NCBI GenBank assembly: GCA_030148665.1 | Contig: JASBSZ010000032.1 | Coordinates: 1 to 64,000 of the forward strand | DNA length: 64,000 nucleotides | Direction: 5' to 3' | DNA from: Alphaproteobacteria bacterium | GTDB lineage: Bacteria; Pseudomonadota; Alphaproteobacteria; Rhodobacterales; Rhodobacteraceae | Part shown: piece after piece, positions 1 to 8,643 of the stretch | How positions within the stretch are numbered: position 1 is the stretch's first letter | How the letters are laid out: the number at the start of each line of letters is the position of its first letter | Position numbers and translations under genes: made by a program | Notes under the pieces: generated by a model | The model's input: only the letters and a program-made list of their open reading frames with translations | What the model was told of the DNA's origin: nothing | Database searches by the model: none

Positions 1-141
1 CCGAGGCCTGGCTTGCCGACGTCCTCGACCGCATCCAGGATCACAAGATCAACCGCATCGACGAACTGCTCCCCTGGAAATGGAAACCCGGCGCCAAACT
101 CGAAAACGCCGCCTGAATGGCGGTAGCAATCGAGCGGTTAC
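1..141 (+). mobile_element. 3' end of an IS66-family insertion sequence
   Basis: The first 116 bases encode the last residues of an IS66-type transposase and the next 25 bases lead to a terminal GGTTAC at 136-141. Read inward from 141 the end starts GTAACCGC, which fits the GTAA-type ends I recall for IS66 elements. The helicase reading frame resumes immediately at 142, so 141/142 is the inferred insertion boundary. The bases 142-149 (CTCAAAAC) would be one copy of the expected 8-bp target duplication; the other copy lies outside the window. The boundary is inferred, the transposase tail is seen. Confidence 0.7.
3..116 (+). CDS. IS66-family transposase, C-terminal fragment (gene begins before the window)
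   Basis: Frame 3 is open from the window edge and reads [20 protein letters not shown], continuing to ELLPWKW and a TGA at 114-116. The segment with [13 protein letters not shown] is the typical C-terminal end of IS66 transposases, the DDE enzyme that moves the element. Only about 37 residues are visible, so activity of the full gene cannot be judged. It sits 25 bp from the predicted end of the element, which is the normal arrangement for the transposase ORF of this family. Confidence 0.8.
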   Translation, partial: EAWLADVLDRIQDHKINRIDELLPWKWKPGAKLENAA

Positions 142-1554
142 CTCAAAACGATTGTTTTCGTCAACACAAAAAATGATGCAGTTAAGGTGGCGAGCGATGT
201 TTCATCCCTTTTGTCGGAAACTGTCGATGCCACAGACCTCGAAGAAGAACGATGGGGTGCGCTGAAAGCAGAGCTAGGTGACCTGAAACATTCAGTTATC
301 GCCGGCCCTGCATCGGCAGTGCCGCACAACTCAGCAATGCTTCGTCTCGAACGTGATCTGTCCGAACGGATGTTTCGGCGAGACGACGGGGCAAAAGTGA
401 TTGTTGCAACGCCCACGCTTGCACAAGGGCTGAATCTGCCAGCACACCTTGCTATTCTTGCGGGGGACAAGAGGGCGGATGTCGAGAAGGGTGGCCGTGA
501 GGACCTAGAGGCGCATGAAATCTTAAATGCGGCAGCGCGAGCGGGTAGGGCTGGGCATCTCGCCAACGGGCTTGTGCTGTTAATCCCTGAGCCAATCATC
601 AGTTCTCGCAAAGACCAGCCGCTTAGTGGGAACGTGGTTGGGAAGTTGAAGTCTGTTCTCCCGGAAGACGATCACTGCGTTACCATCACGGATCCCTTGG
701 AGATTGTATTGGATCGCTTGATGCAGGGTGCTGGAGAAAATTCGGACGTGCTCTACACAATCAATCGCATGATTGTTCTCCGGGAATTGGAGGATGGCCA
801 GACGCCAGAAGTGCTTTTCGATCTTCGAAGGTCGTTTGGCGCATACAGAGCTCATCGCAATTCCGCAGAAAAAGAATTCGCTGAGAAAATCGAACATTTG
901 AAGAAAGCTATTTCCGACCAAGAAAAGGGAGAGATCGATGAGTCAATTGCGATTCTTGCGTCACAGAGTGGTCTCTCGGCAGAGCTTCTAACCGCTCTCA
1001 AAGATCGGATTAGAGCTGACACAGGGGCCTTGCCTTTAAGCGTGGATGAATGGTTGTCGTGGACGGTTCAATGGCTCATTGACGATGAAGATGCACGTAG
1101 CTGGCTCTTGGGTGACGTGGAGGCAAGCATCTTAGCTGTATGCGGGAAGAAAAAAGGGGAGGACATTGAGCCCGTTGATTTGACACACGTTCTTGGGGGA
1201 TTGCATGCATGGACAAGTGGCAAGCCTCTTTGTGATATCGAAGAATCCTTGGGTGGTGAGCCGAATGCCAAAGCTCCTACCAAACGTATGTGTCCACGAG
1301 CTCGGGCGCTTGTGGGTACGGTGATTCCACGTGGTATTTCTTTTATCCTTGGGCTCATTTCGCATGTAGTTGAGGATGTTGATCCATTTGAGCAACAGAA
1401 GGACCTCGACAGGCAGTTGGTGGAGTCCCTCAGCGCTGCCGTCCGAAGAGGTTTCGATTCCACGGAAAAGCTATTTTTTGCCTCCGACAACCCGGCAATA
1501 CTCAGTCGCGTTCAGGTTCATCAAGCTTGGGAACACGAGCAAAATTCGGCCTAG
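142..1554 (+). pseudogene. Superfamily 2 (Ski2-like) helicase, 3' part, interrupted by IS66
   Basis: The open frame starts right at the IS66 end and carries the second RecA-like domain of an SF2 helicase: motif IV region KTIVFVNTKNDAV, motif V VATPTLAQGLNLPA and motif VI NAAARAGRAG, followed by about 330 residues of helical C-terminal region. Motifs I-III must lie on the other side of the insertion, outside the window. A GTG at 187 could start translation but would cut into motif IV, so I treat the whole as an interrupted gene. Base composition is visibly less GC-rich than the later genes, which suggests foreign DNA. Ski2-like helicases of this length occur in phage-defence systems, but nothing here proves that role. 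Confidence 0.7.
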
Positions 1555-1889
1555 TACGCGCTGATCTACACATGCCTATTCGGTTGCTTGCATCAATACT
1601 TTAATTCGTTTCTCGGTCATACATGTGGGGCATGTTAGTGCACAGCCATGCCTTTCTTGGAAAAAAGCAAATCACGTCGGTTGTGAGCCCCCGCAACCAA
1701 CAAAATACCACATATATATCAAAGACTTACGGCGAAAATCGCCGTATTTTCGCGTGAGAACATTCCCTTCATTCGACCGCAACAAACCGCAAACAAAAGC
1801 GGAACAGGCGGTTCGATTTGCATAGAGCCGTTGGCGCTACGTTGGCGGTAGATTTCAATTTCCTCGGCCCCTTGTATTCCGCCTCTCCC
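1555..1889. other. Intergenic, 335 bp between convergent genes
   Basis: Between the helicase remnant and the convergent coiled-coil gene I see no credible gene; a short open frame at 1625-1825 has no start context or recognisable protein. The only clear structure is the hairpin at 1728-1746. Confidence 0.6.
1728..1750 (+). terminator. Intrinsic terminator-like hairpin
   Basis: A perfect 8-bp stem (TACGGCGA, loop AAA, TCGCCGTA) is followed at once by TTTT. It lies downstream of the helicase remnant and is oriented to stop rightward transcription. On the other strand the T-run is poor, so it would serve the convergent gene less well. Confidence 0.6.
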
Positions 1890-3413
1890 TCAGTCCGGCA
1901 ATGCTATCACGGGCGCCGCGGCCTGGGGTATATCATCATCCGGCAGTGTCGGCGGCGAGATGTTGTTGCAAACCTCGAAATCTCCGAGAGGAATTTTTTT
2001 TCGCAACTCCGCGCAGGTTTTCTCGGCTGCAGGCCCTCCCCCCATCAAAGAACGAAATATTTGGCCCCTGGTCATCCCACAGTATGTGGCCTTGCCTGTG
2101 GCCGCTGCAGCACCGGCTTTTCCGCCCGTTGCCTCGTTCAGAGCACTCTCGAGTTTCGACAAGTCCTCGATCATGTTGCAGCTGTCATAAATGTCTTTTG
2201 CCAGAAGCATGTAACCCGCGCCGGCGCTTATTATCGGAATCCACTGAACGGCTCCGTCGGCAGCGTCCCTACGAATAAAACCGAAAAGCCGTCTGCGCAC
2301 TGACCGAACATAGGGCAAGGCCTCTCTCAACGCTCGTCGTCTGGCCAACGCTTCAATTTCGGTCTCGATTGCCGACGCAGTGGTCTTTTGAACCAGATTT
2401 TCGCTTTTTACACTCGCCTCAAGACGGGCGAGCTTTTTCTCAACCGACAAGATCCGTGTTTCCTGTGCAGTCAAGTCATCGAGAATTTCGCCAACGGGCT
2501 TGTTTCTAGGGACGGACGGCTGCAGGTCCTCGACGGATAAGCGTTTCAGGGAAGCTTCGAGATCGGCAAGCCGAGATTCCATACCCTCAAGTTTTGTCTG
2601 TGCGTCCGGCCCAATCCCTTTGGCTGACAGGCGATCCCTCGTTTTGGCAAAGCTCGATCGCAGAGCCGCTATTTCCCTCTCGAGTGCCGCTTTTTCCGAT
2701 TTCATTTGTCCTATCCGCTTATTAAGGGCCGAGGCGCGTGCCCGGGTAGCTCTGTTCAGGGCGAGGCGGCTGGCGTTTTCCTTGAGATGCGCGTTGATGG
2801 CCAATCTCAGGCTTTTGCGTGCCGCATCTTCGCCATCCAGTAAAGAGCCGATGCGAGTTACCCTTCGCGATCCAAGCGCTATCTTGGTCTCTGCTTCGGA
2901 TATCCACTTGAGGGTATCCCCGCCGGTTGGGTTTTTGGTGGCCTTGAGCAGCCGACCCTCAAGAACCGAGATTTCCGCCGAAGTGGCCTTGAGCTCTGCC
3001 TTGGCCGAGGCAAGCCGGGCCTCCCTACGGGCGATAATCTTTCGAATCTTTTTTGACGGCGCCTTTTTTTCGAGCCGTTTTAAATCGGTAATTTCATTTT
3101 CCGCGCGGGCTATTCTTTCAAGGCTGACATTCGAATCCTTTTTCACGGACGCGATATTCACCTTGAGCTTTTCCAGGCGGGCCATGGTTCGGGCCCTGAC
3201 AATTTTTGCATTTTCTTGTTGAGATAGTCCCGACAATGGAAATGCCCGATGGAAAAGAGATTCAAGCGCGCTTTCCACACTGCTGAACAGAAATGAGGCG
3301 ATGCCAAGCCCGATAAAGACCACGAAGAACAGTATGCTGAGGATGCGAAAGATCCTGGAGAAGGCGAGCGAAAAACCTTTCAAGAGGTCCGCAAGAATAT
3401 CGAGAATTTTCAT
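1890..3413 (-). CDS. Membrane-anchored coiled-coil protein of unknown function
   Basis: I do not recognise this protein. Residues about 15-50 form one strong hydrophobic segment (ILSILFFVVFIGLGIASFLF), followed by roughly 300 residues rich in K, E, R, A and L with heptad character, which predicts a long coiled coil. Near the C-terminal end there is a second modest hydrophobic stretch and a short Cys-containing tail (STCNM-like and KTCAELRKK). The chosen ATG at 3413 overlaps the stop of the upstream ankyrin gene as ATGA; an in-frame ATG at 3422 is possible. The overlap predicts co-translation with the ankyrin protein, so the two probably form an envelope-associated pair. Function unknown. Confidence 0.7.
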   Translation of the reverse strand: MKILDILADLLKGFSLAFSRIFRILSILFFVVFIGLGIASFLFSSVESALESLFHRAFPLSGLSQQENAKIVRARTMARLEKLKVNIASVKKDSNVSLERIARAENEITDLKRLEKKAPSKKIRKIIARREARLASAKAELKATSAEISVLEGRLLKATKNPTGGDTLKWISEAETKIALGSRRVTRIGSLLDGEDAARKSLRLAINAHLKENASRLALNRATRARASALNKRIGQMKSEKAALEREIAALRSSFAKTRDRLSAKGIGPDAQTKLEGMESRLADLEASLKRLSVEDLQPSVPRNKPVGEILDDLTAQETRILSVEKKLARLEASVKSENLVQKTTASAIETEIEALARRRALREALPYVRSVRRRLFGFIRRDAADGAVQWIPIISAGAGYMLLAKDIYDSCNMIEDLSKLESALNEATGGKAGAAAATGKATYCGMTRGQIFRSLMGGGPAAEKTCAELRKKIPLGDFEVCNNISPPTLPDDDIPQAAAPVIALPD

Positions 3414-4873
3414 TGCGAACATCTTTGAAGCAGATCGCTTACTGCCGACGTGATTTTTCCGGAAGCATCAGAATCAGTTAATGCCGGGTTGGTCTTTGCG
3501 TAATCAAAGGCCCCTTTCCCCGCGAGCTTCCCGTATTTCCGGTCTATCAGCTTGCATGGGTGTTTCGAAAAATCAAGGAGTGTTTCGAAAATGTAATACT
3601 CGTCTCCTGGCGTGAATTTTCGCTTGGCAGGTTTGGCGATCGCGGCGTACATCAGCGGCGTGATACCTTCATTGTTCGGCGTGTCCGGATCGTATCCGTG
3701 ATCAAGCAAGATCAGCGCGGACAGCCCGACATGGTCCCAGGATGCGGCCAGGTGCAGGGGAGTGTTGCCCTGATTGTCCTTTGGTTCTCTGACGTTTCCA
3801 AGCAAACTGGTGTCGTCAGGTGATCCGGCCAGCAGCCGAGCGACGATAGCGTCAGCGATGTCATCACCCCTTTTTGCCGCGAGGTGCAAGGGAACCCTTC
3901 CTTTTCTGTTCTTCGCTGACGGTGATGAGCCCAGCGCAATCAACAACGAAACATTGTCAGGATCGTCCGAATACAGCGCTGCGTAGTGCAGCGGTGTGTT
4001 CCCGGCCATGTCCTTCAGCGACAACAGACTTTCCAACTGGTCTCTGGGCGTTGCCCTTACCGCCGAAAGAATCGCTTCAGATGACCCCCATGCCGATGCC
4101 AGATGAAGAGCGGTATCACCTTTCTGGTTAGTCCCGAACGGTGATGCCCCCTGTCTGAAACAGGATTGGATGTCAGAGCCAGTGGCGTTCTGAAAGAACT
4201 GTTTCGTCAGGAACTCGTCGCAGGGAACCGGAGCGTTGCGCGCGCGAAAGTCAAATGACCCATCCTCGACGATGGAAGTGATGGTTTCCTCGCCACCCGG
4301 CGCTTCATATGACCTGAACACGTACATGGTCGAATCGCTACCTTCTCCCAGTGAATCAGGTGTTTGGCCTTTCTTGTCCTTGATTGTTGGATCGGCCCCG
4401 ATTGCAAGAAGCATCGCCACGTGGTCTGCCTTACCGGCTTCGGCCGCCAGATGAAGGGGGGTCGTCCCCCGTGCGGCGCCGAGCCACCCTCCGTCATCGA
4501 AGTTAGCCATTGCATTCGGGTCAAATTGATACGCGGCCAACACCGCCAGCACAGCTGGGTCTGGATTGTTGATCGCCATATGCATCAGCGTGGGAACATG
4601 TCTTTCGCTGGCCGAGAGAAGAGTGTTCATGGTGTCGTCTGACAAACTCCCCACTACGGAATCTACCGAAAACGGGTCCCCGAACCGGACAAGATTTTCG
4701 ATAGCGCGAAGGGGTGGGGCGACTTTGAGTTTGGCGACACAGGCAGAAATCATTTCCGGTGTGGCGCTACGCATGAATTTTGTGGAGCTGAGATCGCATT
4801 CTTGCGCAATAGCGGTATGACCTGCCGATATCGCCACGAAAACAGCGAGTGTAAACGACTTGAATGATTTCAT
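3410..4873 (-). CDS. Exported ankyrin-repeat protein
   Basis: The start at 4873 gives a clean signal peptide (MKSFKSFTLAVFVAISAG, cleavage near HTAIAQ) and is preceded by a GGAAACGGA stretch; the upstream in-frame ATG at 4939 would bury the signal. The mature protein has two groups of ankyrin repeats, with hallmark TPLHLAAEAGKADHVAMLL, TALHLASAWG, TPLHYAALYS, VPLHLAAKRG and TPLHLAASWDHVG, plus a Cys pair near the C-terminus. Ankyrin repeats bind proteins; here the partner would be periplasmic. The gene overlaps the downstream coiled-coil membrane gene by 4 bp, suggesting the two products work together. No enzymatic domain is visible. Confidence 0.75.
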   Translation of the reverse strand: MKSFKSFTLAVFVAISAGHTAIAQECDLSSTKFMRSATPEMISACVAKLKVAPPLRAIENLVRFGDPFSVDSVVGSLSDDTMNTLLSASERHVPTLMHMAINNPDPAVLAVLAAYQFDPNAMANFDDGGWLGAARGTTPLHLAAEAGKADHVAMLLAIGADPTIKDKKGQTPDSLGEGSDSTMYVFRSYEAPGGEETITSIVEDGSFDFRARNAPVPCDEFLTKQFFQNATGSDIQSCFRQGASPFGTNQKGDTALHLASAWGSSEAILSAVRATPRDQLESLLSLKDMAGNTPLHYAALYSDDPDNVSLLIALGSSPSAKNRKGRVPLHLAAKRGDDIADAIVARLLAGSPDDTSLLGNVREPKDNQGNTPLHLAASWDHVGLSALILLDHGYDPDTPNNEGITPLMYAAIAKPAKRKFTPGDEYYIFETLLDFSKHPCKLIDRKYGKLAGKGAFDYAKTNPALTDSDASGKITSAVSDLLQRCSQ

Positions 4874-5216
4874 GAAATAATCCGTTTCCGGTTTCTGATA
4901 TTTCCGATGTTCGCGCCGGCCAGCAAGTGAAACTCGCACATTTCAGGTCACGTTCGCACGGCGCTCGATGGTCCTCCGATGATTATATTGAGCAGATATC
5001 CTGCAGTTGTCGATAAATTTTTCTCTCGCAATGCAGGTAGTGGCGGTTCATGGCCTGCCTGAGGGTTGCGCGCAGCGCTGGTTCATATGGTGTGGGGCAA
5101 TAATTTGGTTTCCGGCAACCCCTCTCGCCTGTTTTGCCGGGACGCCTCCCCCCTTGGAAATCATAGGTTGATTCGACGCGAAGCTTACGCCTCATGTGTC
5201 GTCGAGGAGACCTTTG

Positions 5217-5850
5217 ATGCCTGTGCACCTGACCGAATCCAGCCTGAAGAAGCTCGAGCCCAGAACCCGCCGGTACCGCGTGGGCGATGACAAGGTCACC
5301 GGCTTCGGGGTGCGGGTCTATCCCAACGGCACAAGGGTCTTCCGGTTTGAATGCCAGCTGGGGCGCCGGCAGATCTCGGTGCGCATCGGCGAATGGCCGG
5401 CCTGGAGCGTGACCGCGGCGCGCGAGCGGGCCAAGGAACTGCGGCGGATGGTCGACATGGGCCAGGACCCGACCGAAGAGCGCAACCGCAAGAACAGCGC
5501 CACGGTCACTGAGCTGATCGAGCGATACGCCGAAGAACACCTGCCGCACCTGGCCCCGCGCAGTGCCGCGGACCAGAAATCCATGCTGCAGCGCTATGTC
5601 GTGCCCCATTGGGGCCGGCGCCTCGTCAAGGAAATCGAACCCCGCGACGTGAACCAGCTGCTGACCATGATCGCCGAGGGCACGATTGACCCGAAGAAGA
5701 AGGACCGGCCCAAGCCCGTGCGCGCCAACCGCACCGGCGAGGTGTTGCGCAAGATGTTCAACCTCGCCGTCGAGTGGGGCATGCGCAAGGACAACCCGGC
5801 CTCATCGTTCCGCCGCCGGTTGGAGCAGGAACGCGAACGGTTCCTGACGC
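5217..5850 (+). pseudogene. P4-type tyrosine recombinase (integrase), truncated before the catalytic domain
   Basis: ATG 5217 is preceded by GAGGAGACC. Residues 1-90 match the arm-type DNA-binding domain of P4-like integrases (SLKKLEPRTRRYRVGD, GFGVRVYPNGTRVFRF), and residues about 100-210 the core-binding domain, ending near ERERFLTQMDLSRF. The catalytic domain with the R...H-x-x-R...Y residues is absent: after about 5850 the frame runs into unrelated sequence and stops at 6104. The gene is therefore a broken remnant of an integrated element. No tRNA or att-like repeat was found beside it. Confidence 0.8.
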
Positions 5851-5871
5851 AGATGGACCTGTCACGCTTTT

Positions 5872-6060
5872 GCACATCTTGCCAGCCGATTTTTCGACGA
5901 TGGAGAAGCGGTCTCCTCATTGTATGTCCGGTGGGACCTGTCGCTTCGGCCACGATGGGGCATGCCAGCGCTTGCCAAATCGATTGCGGTGGCGGCGGTT
6001 ATCGCAGCACTTGCAGCTGCAGGTGCTCTGGCGTTTGCGCTGAACAAACTCAGGGGTTGA
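5872..6060 (+). pseudogene. C-terminal tail of an unidentified membrane protein (fragment)
   Basis: In the frame of ATG 5962, the sequence reads through DDGEAVSSLYVRWDLSLRP and then a hydrophobic helix (IAVAAVIAALAAAGALAFAL) to a TGA at 6058-6060, with an in-frame stop upstream at 5845. It looks like the end of a larger protein fused to the integrase remnant by deletion. I cannot name the parent family. Confidence 0.4.
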
Positions 6061-6175
6061 CGCTACCTCGGATCAAGTGCTCCGTGCGGAACCCCGACAC
6101 CTGAAATTCACCGGATAACATCACCGCTTGGGCGACCCCTGGCGCATGACCACCCCACCAGAAGAGGTTATTGAC

Positions 6176-6341
6176 ATGGCCCTGACTGACGCCGCCCCAA
6201 TCCTCGTCTTTGACGTGAACGAGACGCGTCTTGACATCGCCACGCTGGAGCCGCTGTTTCAGCGGCTGTTTGGCAGCGGTGCGGTAATGCGGGAATGGTT
6301 TGCGCAACTGGTCCTTTACTCTCAGACCATGACCCTCGCCT
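6176..6341 (+). pseudogene. Haloacid dehalogenase type II, N-terminal fragment
   Basis: From an ATG with an upstream AGAGG, about 55 residues match the start of type II haloacid dehalogenases: the nucleophile motif DVNETRLD, then TLEPLFQRLFG and MREWFAQLVLYSQTMTL. The match stops abruptly at about 6341, where a different reading frame of a cupin protein begins. The intact enzyme would hydrolyse 2-haloacids through the first Asp of motif I; this piece lacks the rest of the HAD fold and cannot be active. Confidence 0.75.
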
Positions 6342-6515
6342 CGGCGCCAGCTGTTTGTTGTGCTGAGCGGCGAAATCGAGGGCTGGACAAGCAAGGGTGA
6401 CCGAAGGCGTTTCCGGGCGGGTGACTGTCTGCTCATGGAAGACACCACCGGCAAGGGCCACGGTGCCAGACCGCTTGACGGCGAGGCATCGGCAATCGTG
6501 ATCGCACTGGAATAG
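6342..6515 (+). pseudogene. Cupin-domain protein, C-terminal fragment
   Basis: Directly after the dehalogenase fragment, a frame from 6342 reads QLFVVLSGEIEGWTSKGD, then RRFRAGDCLLMEDTTGKGH and ends at TAG 6513-6515. The pattern of a glycine-rich strand, a G-D turn and a histidine (GKGHG) is the second half of a cupin barrel. There is no start codon of its own. The junction with the dehalogenase head marks a deletion. Confidence 0.65.
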
Positions 6516-6574
6516 ATGTAAGCCGCCCTTTCTGGCCAGCGGCCTCGACTGCCACCCGCTCGCTTTTATTGGCG

Positions 6575-7471
6575 TTACCGGGCTGCCCGCGCAATCCCGC
6601 GTGCCAACAGATCCCATACCCGGCGTATTCGCGGGGTGTGTCGCATTGCCTGATGTGTTGCAAGCCAGACCGGAAGTGACGGAAGCTGGATGTCGAGGTC
6701 GATCTCGACAATATCGGGGTCGTTTACGGCAACGCCGCGCTGGGAAAATCCCAGCCCGCAACCGGCACGCACCAGCTCCCAGTAAACCGCCTGGTTATCA
6801 CAACGCACGGCAAAGTTTTCACGACTGACCGGCAGGCCGCCCTTGCGCATTTCACGGATGATCCGATCGTTGCTATCATAACCGACCAGCTCGTGGTTCA
6901 GTAGCTCGGCTGGAGACGTGGGCAGCCCCTTGCGGTCGACATAGCTCCGGGCGGCGTAAATTCCGAGATCAATCGTTGCGACCTGCCTTGTGACGATATC
7001 AGGCTGGGTCGGCTGGTACATGCGCACGGCAATATCGGCCTGCCGGAACAACAGGTTTTCCGAAGAATCCGATGGCACGAGATCAAGCTGAATGGCCGGC
7101 TCGGCCTCTCGTATTTCCGCAAGGATTGCGGGAAGAATATAATGCGAGACGAACACGCTCGCCGTGATGCGAACGCTTCCCTCCAGCTTTTCCGTCTGCC
7201 CCGCCGCGGATAGAGCCACCTCGTGAACCGCCTCGCGAATTCGTTGCGCCATGGGGAGAATCTGCTCACCCAGGGCGTTGGGCCGCAGCCCGCGGGCATG
7301 CCGTTCAAACAGTTCTCCGCCGAGGCTTTGTTCAAGCTCCCGGATCTGTCGGCCAAGGGTTGGCTGGCTGCGGCCAAGCCGACGCGCCGCGGCCGACAGC
7401 GAACCTGTTTCGGCAACGGCAAGAAAGCTCTGGATCAATGACCAGTCGGTCTGGGGAAAGCGATTATCCAT
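6575..7471 (-). CDS. LysR-family transcriptional regulator
   Basis: A 298-residue protein of standard LysR length. Residues 10-68 form the winged helix-turn-helix (FLAVAETGSLSAAARRLGRS, QPTLGRQIRELEQSLG, ELFERHARGL), and residues 90-290 the periplasmic-binding-like effector domain. It diverges from the epimerase-like gene at 7572 with a 100-bp gap, the usual arrangement of a LysR regulator and its target. The effector is not predictable. Confidence 0.9.
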   Translation of the reverse strand: MDNRFPQTDWSLIQSFLAVAETGSLSAAARRLGRSQPTLGRQIRELEQSLGGELFERHARGLRPNALGEQILPMAQRIREAVHEVALSAAGQTEKLEGSVRITASVFVSHYILPAILAEIREAEPAIQLDLVPSDSSENLLFRQADIAVRMYQPTQPDIVTRQVATIDLGIYAARSYVDRKGLPTSPAELLNHELVGYDSNDRIIREMRKGGLPVSRENFAVRCDNQAVYWELVRAGCGLGFSQRGVAVNDPDIVEIDLDIQLPSLPVWLATHQAMRHTPRIRRVWDLLARGIARAAR

Positions 7472-7571
7472 TCATAATTGAATAGCACATCAAGAATTTT
7501 CCGCAATTACCAATGACGAAACGATCAGATATGAATGTCTGGAACTTGACAGACGTTAATGGAGAACACCC

Positions 7572-8492
7572 ATGAACAAAGTCGTATTGGTCCTTGGCGC
7601 AACCGGCAGGTTCGGGCGCCACGCCTGCGCGCAATTTCGTGCTTCGGGGTGGGAGGTTCGCGAATTCAACCGGCAGACGGATGACCTTCTGCAAAAGGCG
7701 ACCGGGGCCGCGGTGATCGTCAATGCGTGGAACCTGCCCTATCCCGAATGGGAAAAGAGCCTTCCCGCCCTGCACGCACAGGTCATAAGCGTTGCAAAGG
7801 CAACTGGCGCAACCGTGATGATCCCCGGAAATGTCTATGTGTTTGGCAAGGATACGCCGGCGCCGTGGTCGGAAAACACCCCCCATCGCGCGACGAACCC
7901 CCTGGGAAGGGTACGCATCGCAATGGAGGAGGCCTATCGTCAATCCGGGGTGCGCACCATCATCCTGCGCGGCGGGGATTTTCTGGATACCGCAGCCTCG
8001 GGCAACTGGTTTGATCTGATCATGTCCGCAAGACTGGCCAAGGGAAAATTTACCTATCCCGGGGACGTCAACACGCCGCATGCCTGGTCTTTTCTGCCTG
8101 ATATCTGCAGGGCGGCGGTCAGCCTTGCCGAGATGGCCGACGACTTGCCGCGTTTTTGCGACGTCCCTTTCCCGGGATACACCGTCACCGGACAGGAAAT
8201 CCTTGAAACCCTGCGCAGCCTGATGGAGCGCCAGGTTCGGCTGAAGAAAATGTCATGGGTACCGTTTCATCTGGCCCGGCCATTCTGGCCGATGGGACGT
8301 CATCTCCTTGAAATGCGCTACCTGTGGAACACCCCTCACAGCCTGGACCGCAGCCAGCTTGAGCGGCTTTTGCCGGACTTCAAGGTGACACCATTCAGGG
8401 ATGCGGTTGCGGCCGCGATCCGGCCCCTTGGGGTAATGTCATCCGGGGTTGGTGACGTCAAAGGAATGGCCCGGACAGCAGAGGCAGGGTGA
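7572..8492 (+). CDS. NAD(P)-dependent epimerase/dehydratase-like protein (extended SDR)
   Basis: The N-terminal LVLGATGRFGRHA is a Rossmann nucleotide-binding loop of the GxxGxxG type. The region VIVNAWNLPYPEW and the later HAWSFLPDICRAAV with an LRGGDF segment follow the layout of extended short-chain dehydrogenases that act on sugar nucleotides or similar substrates. The usual catalytic YxxxK is not obvious, so it may be an atypical or NmrA-like member. ATG 7572 has GGAGA upstream. It is divergent from the LysR gene and is probably its target. Substrate unknown. Confidence 0.75.
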   Translation: MNKVVLVLGATGRFGRHACAQFRASGWEVREFNRQTDDLLQKATGAAVIVNAWNLPYPEWEKSLPALHAQVISVAKATGATVMIPGNVYVFGKDTPAPWSENTPHRATNPLGRVRIAMEEAYRQSGVRTIILRGGDFLDTAASGNWFDLIMSARLAKGKFTYPGDVNTPHAWSFLPDICRAAVSLAEMADDLPRFCDVPFPGYTVTGQEILETLRSLMERQVRLKKMSWVPFHLARPFWPMGRHLLEMRYLWNTPHSLDRSQLERLLPDFKVTPFRDAVAAAIRPLGVMSSGVGDVKGMARTAEAG

Positions 8493-8643
8493 TGCGATCA
8501 GGGGCCAGTTCACCAAACGGTTAAACCGCACAGAGAATCCCTTCCCCCGGCGCTTGCGCATCACGTGGAAAAGTTGCTTGGTTTCCGAAACGACAGCCGT
8601 TTAACTGAACGCAGGAGGCGGAGGCAATCTTGGACAGATCAAA

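Noticed and set aside
1625-1825. Possible small gene between the helicase and the coiled-coil gene
   Set aside because: No ribosome-binding site, no recognisable product, and it contains the terminator hairpin.
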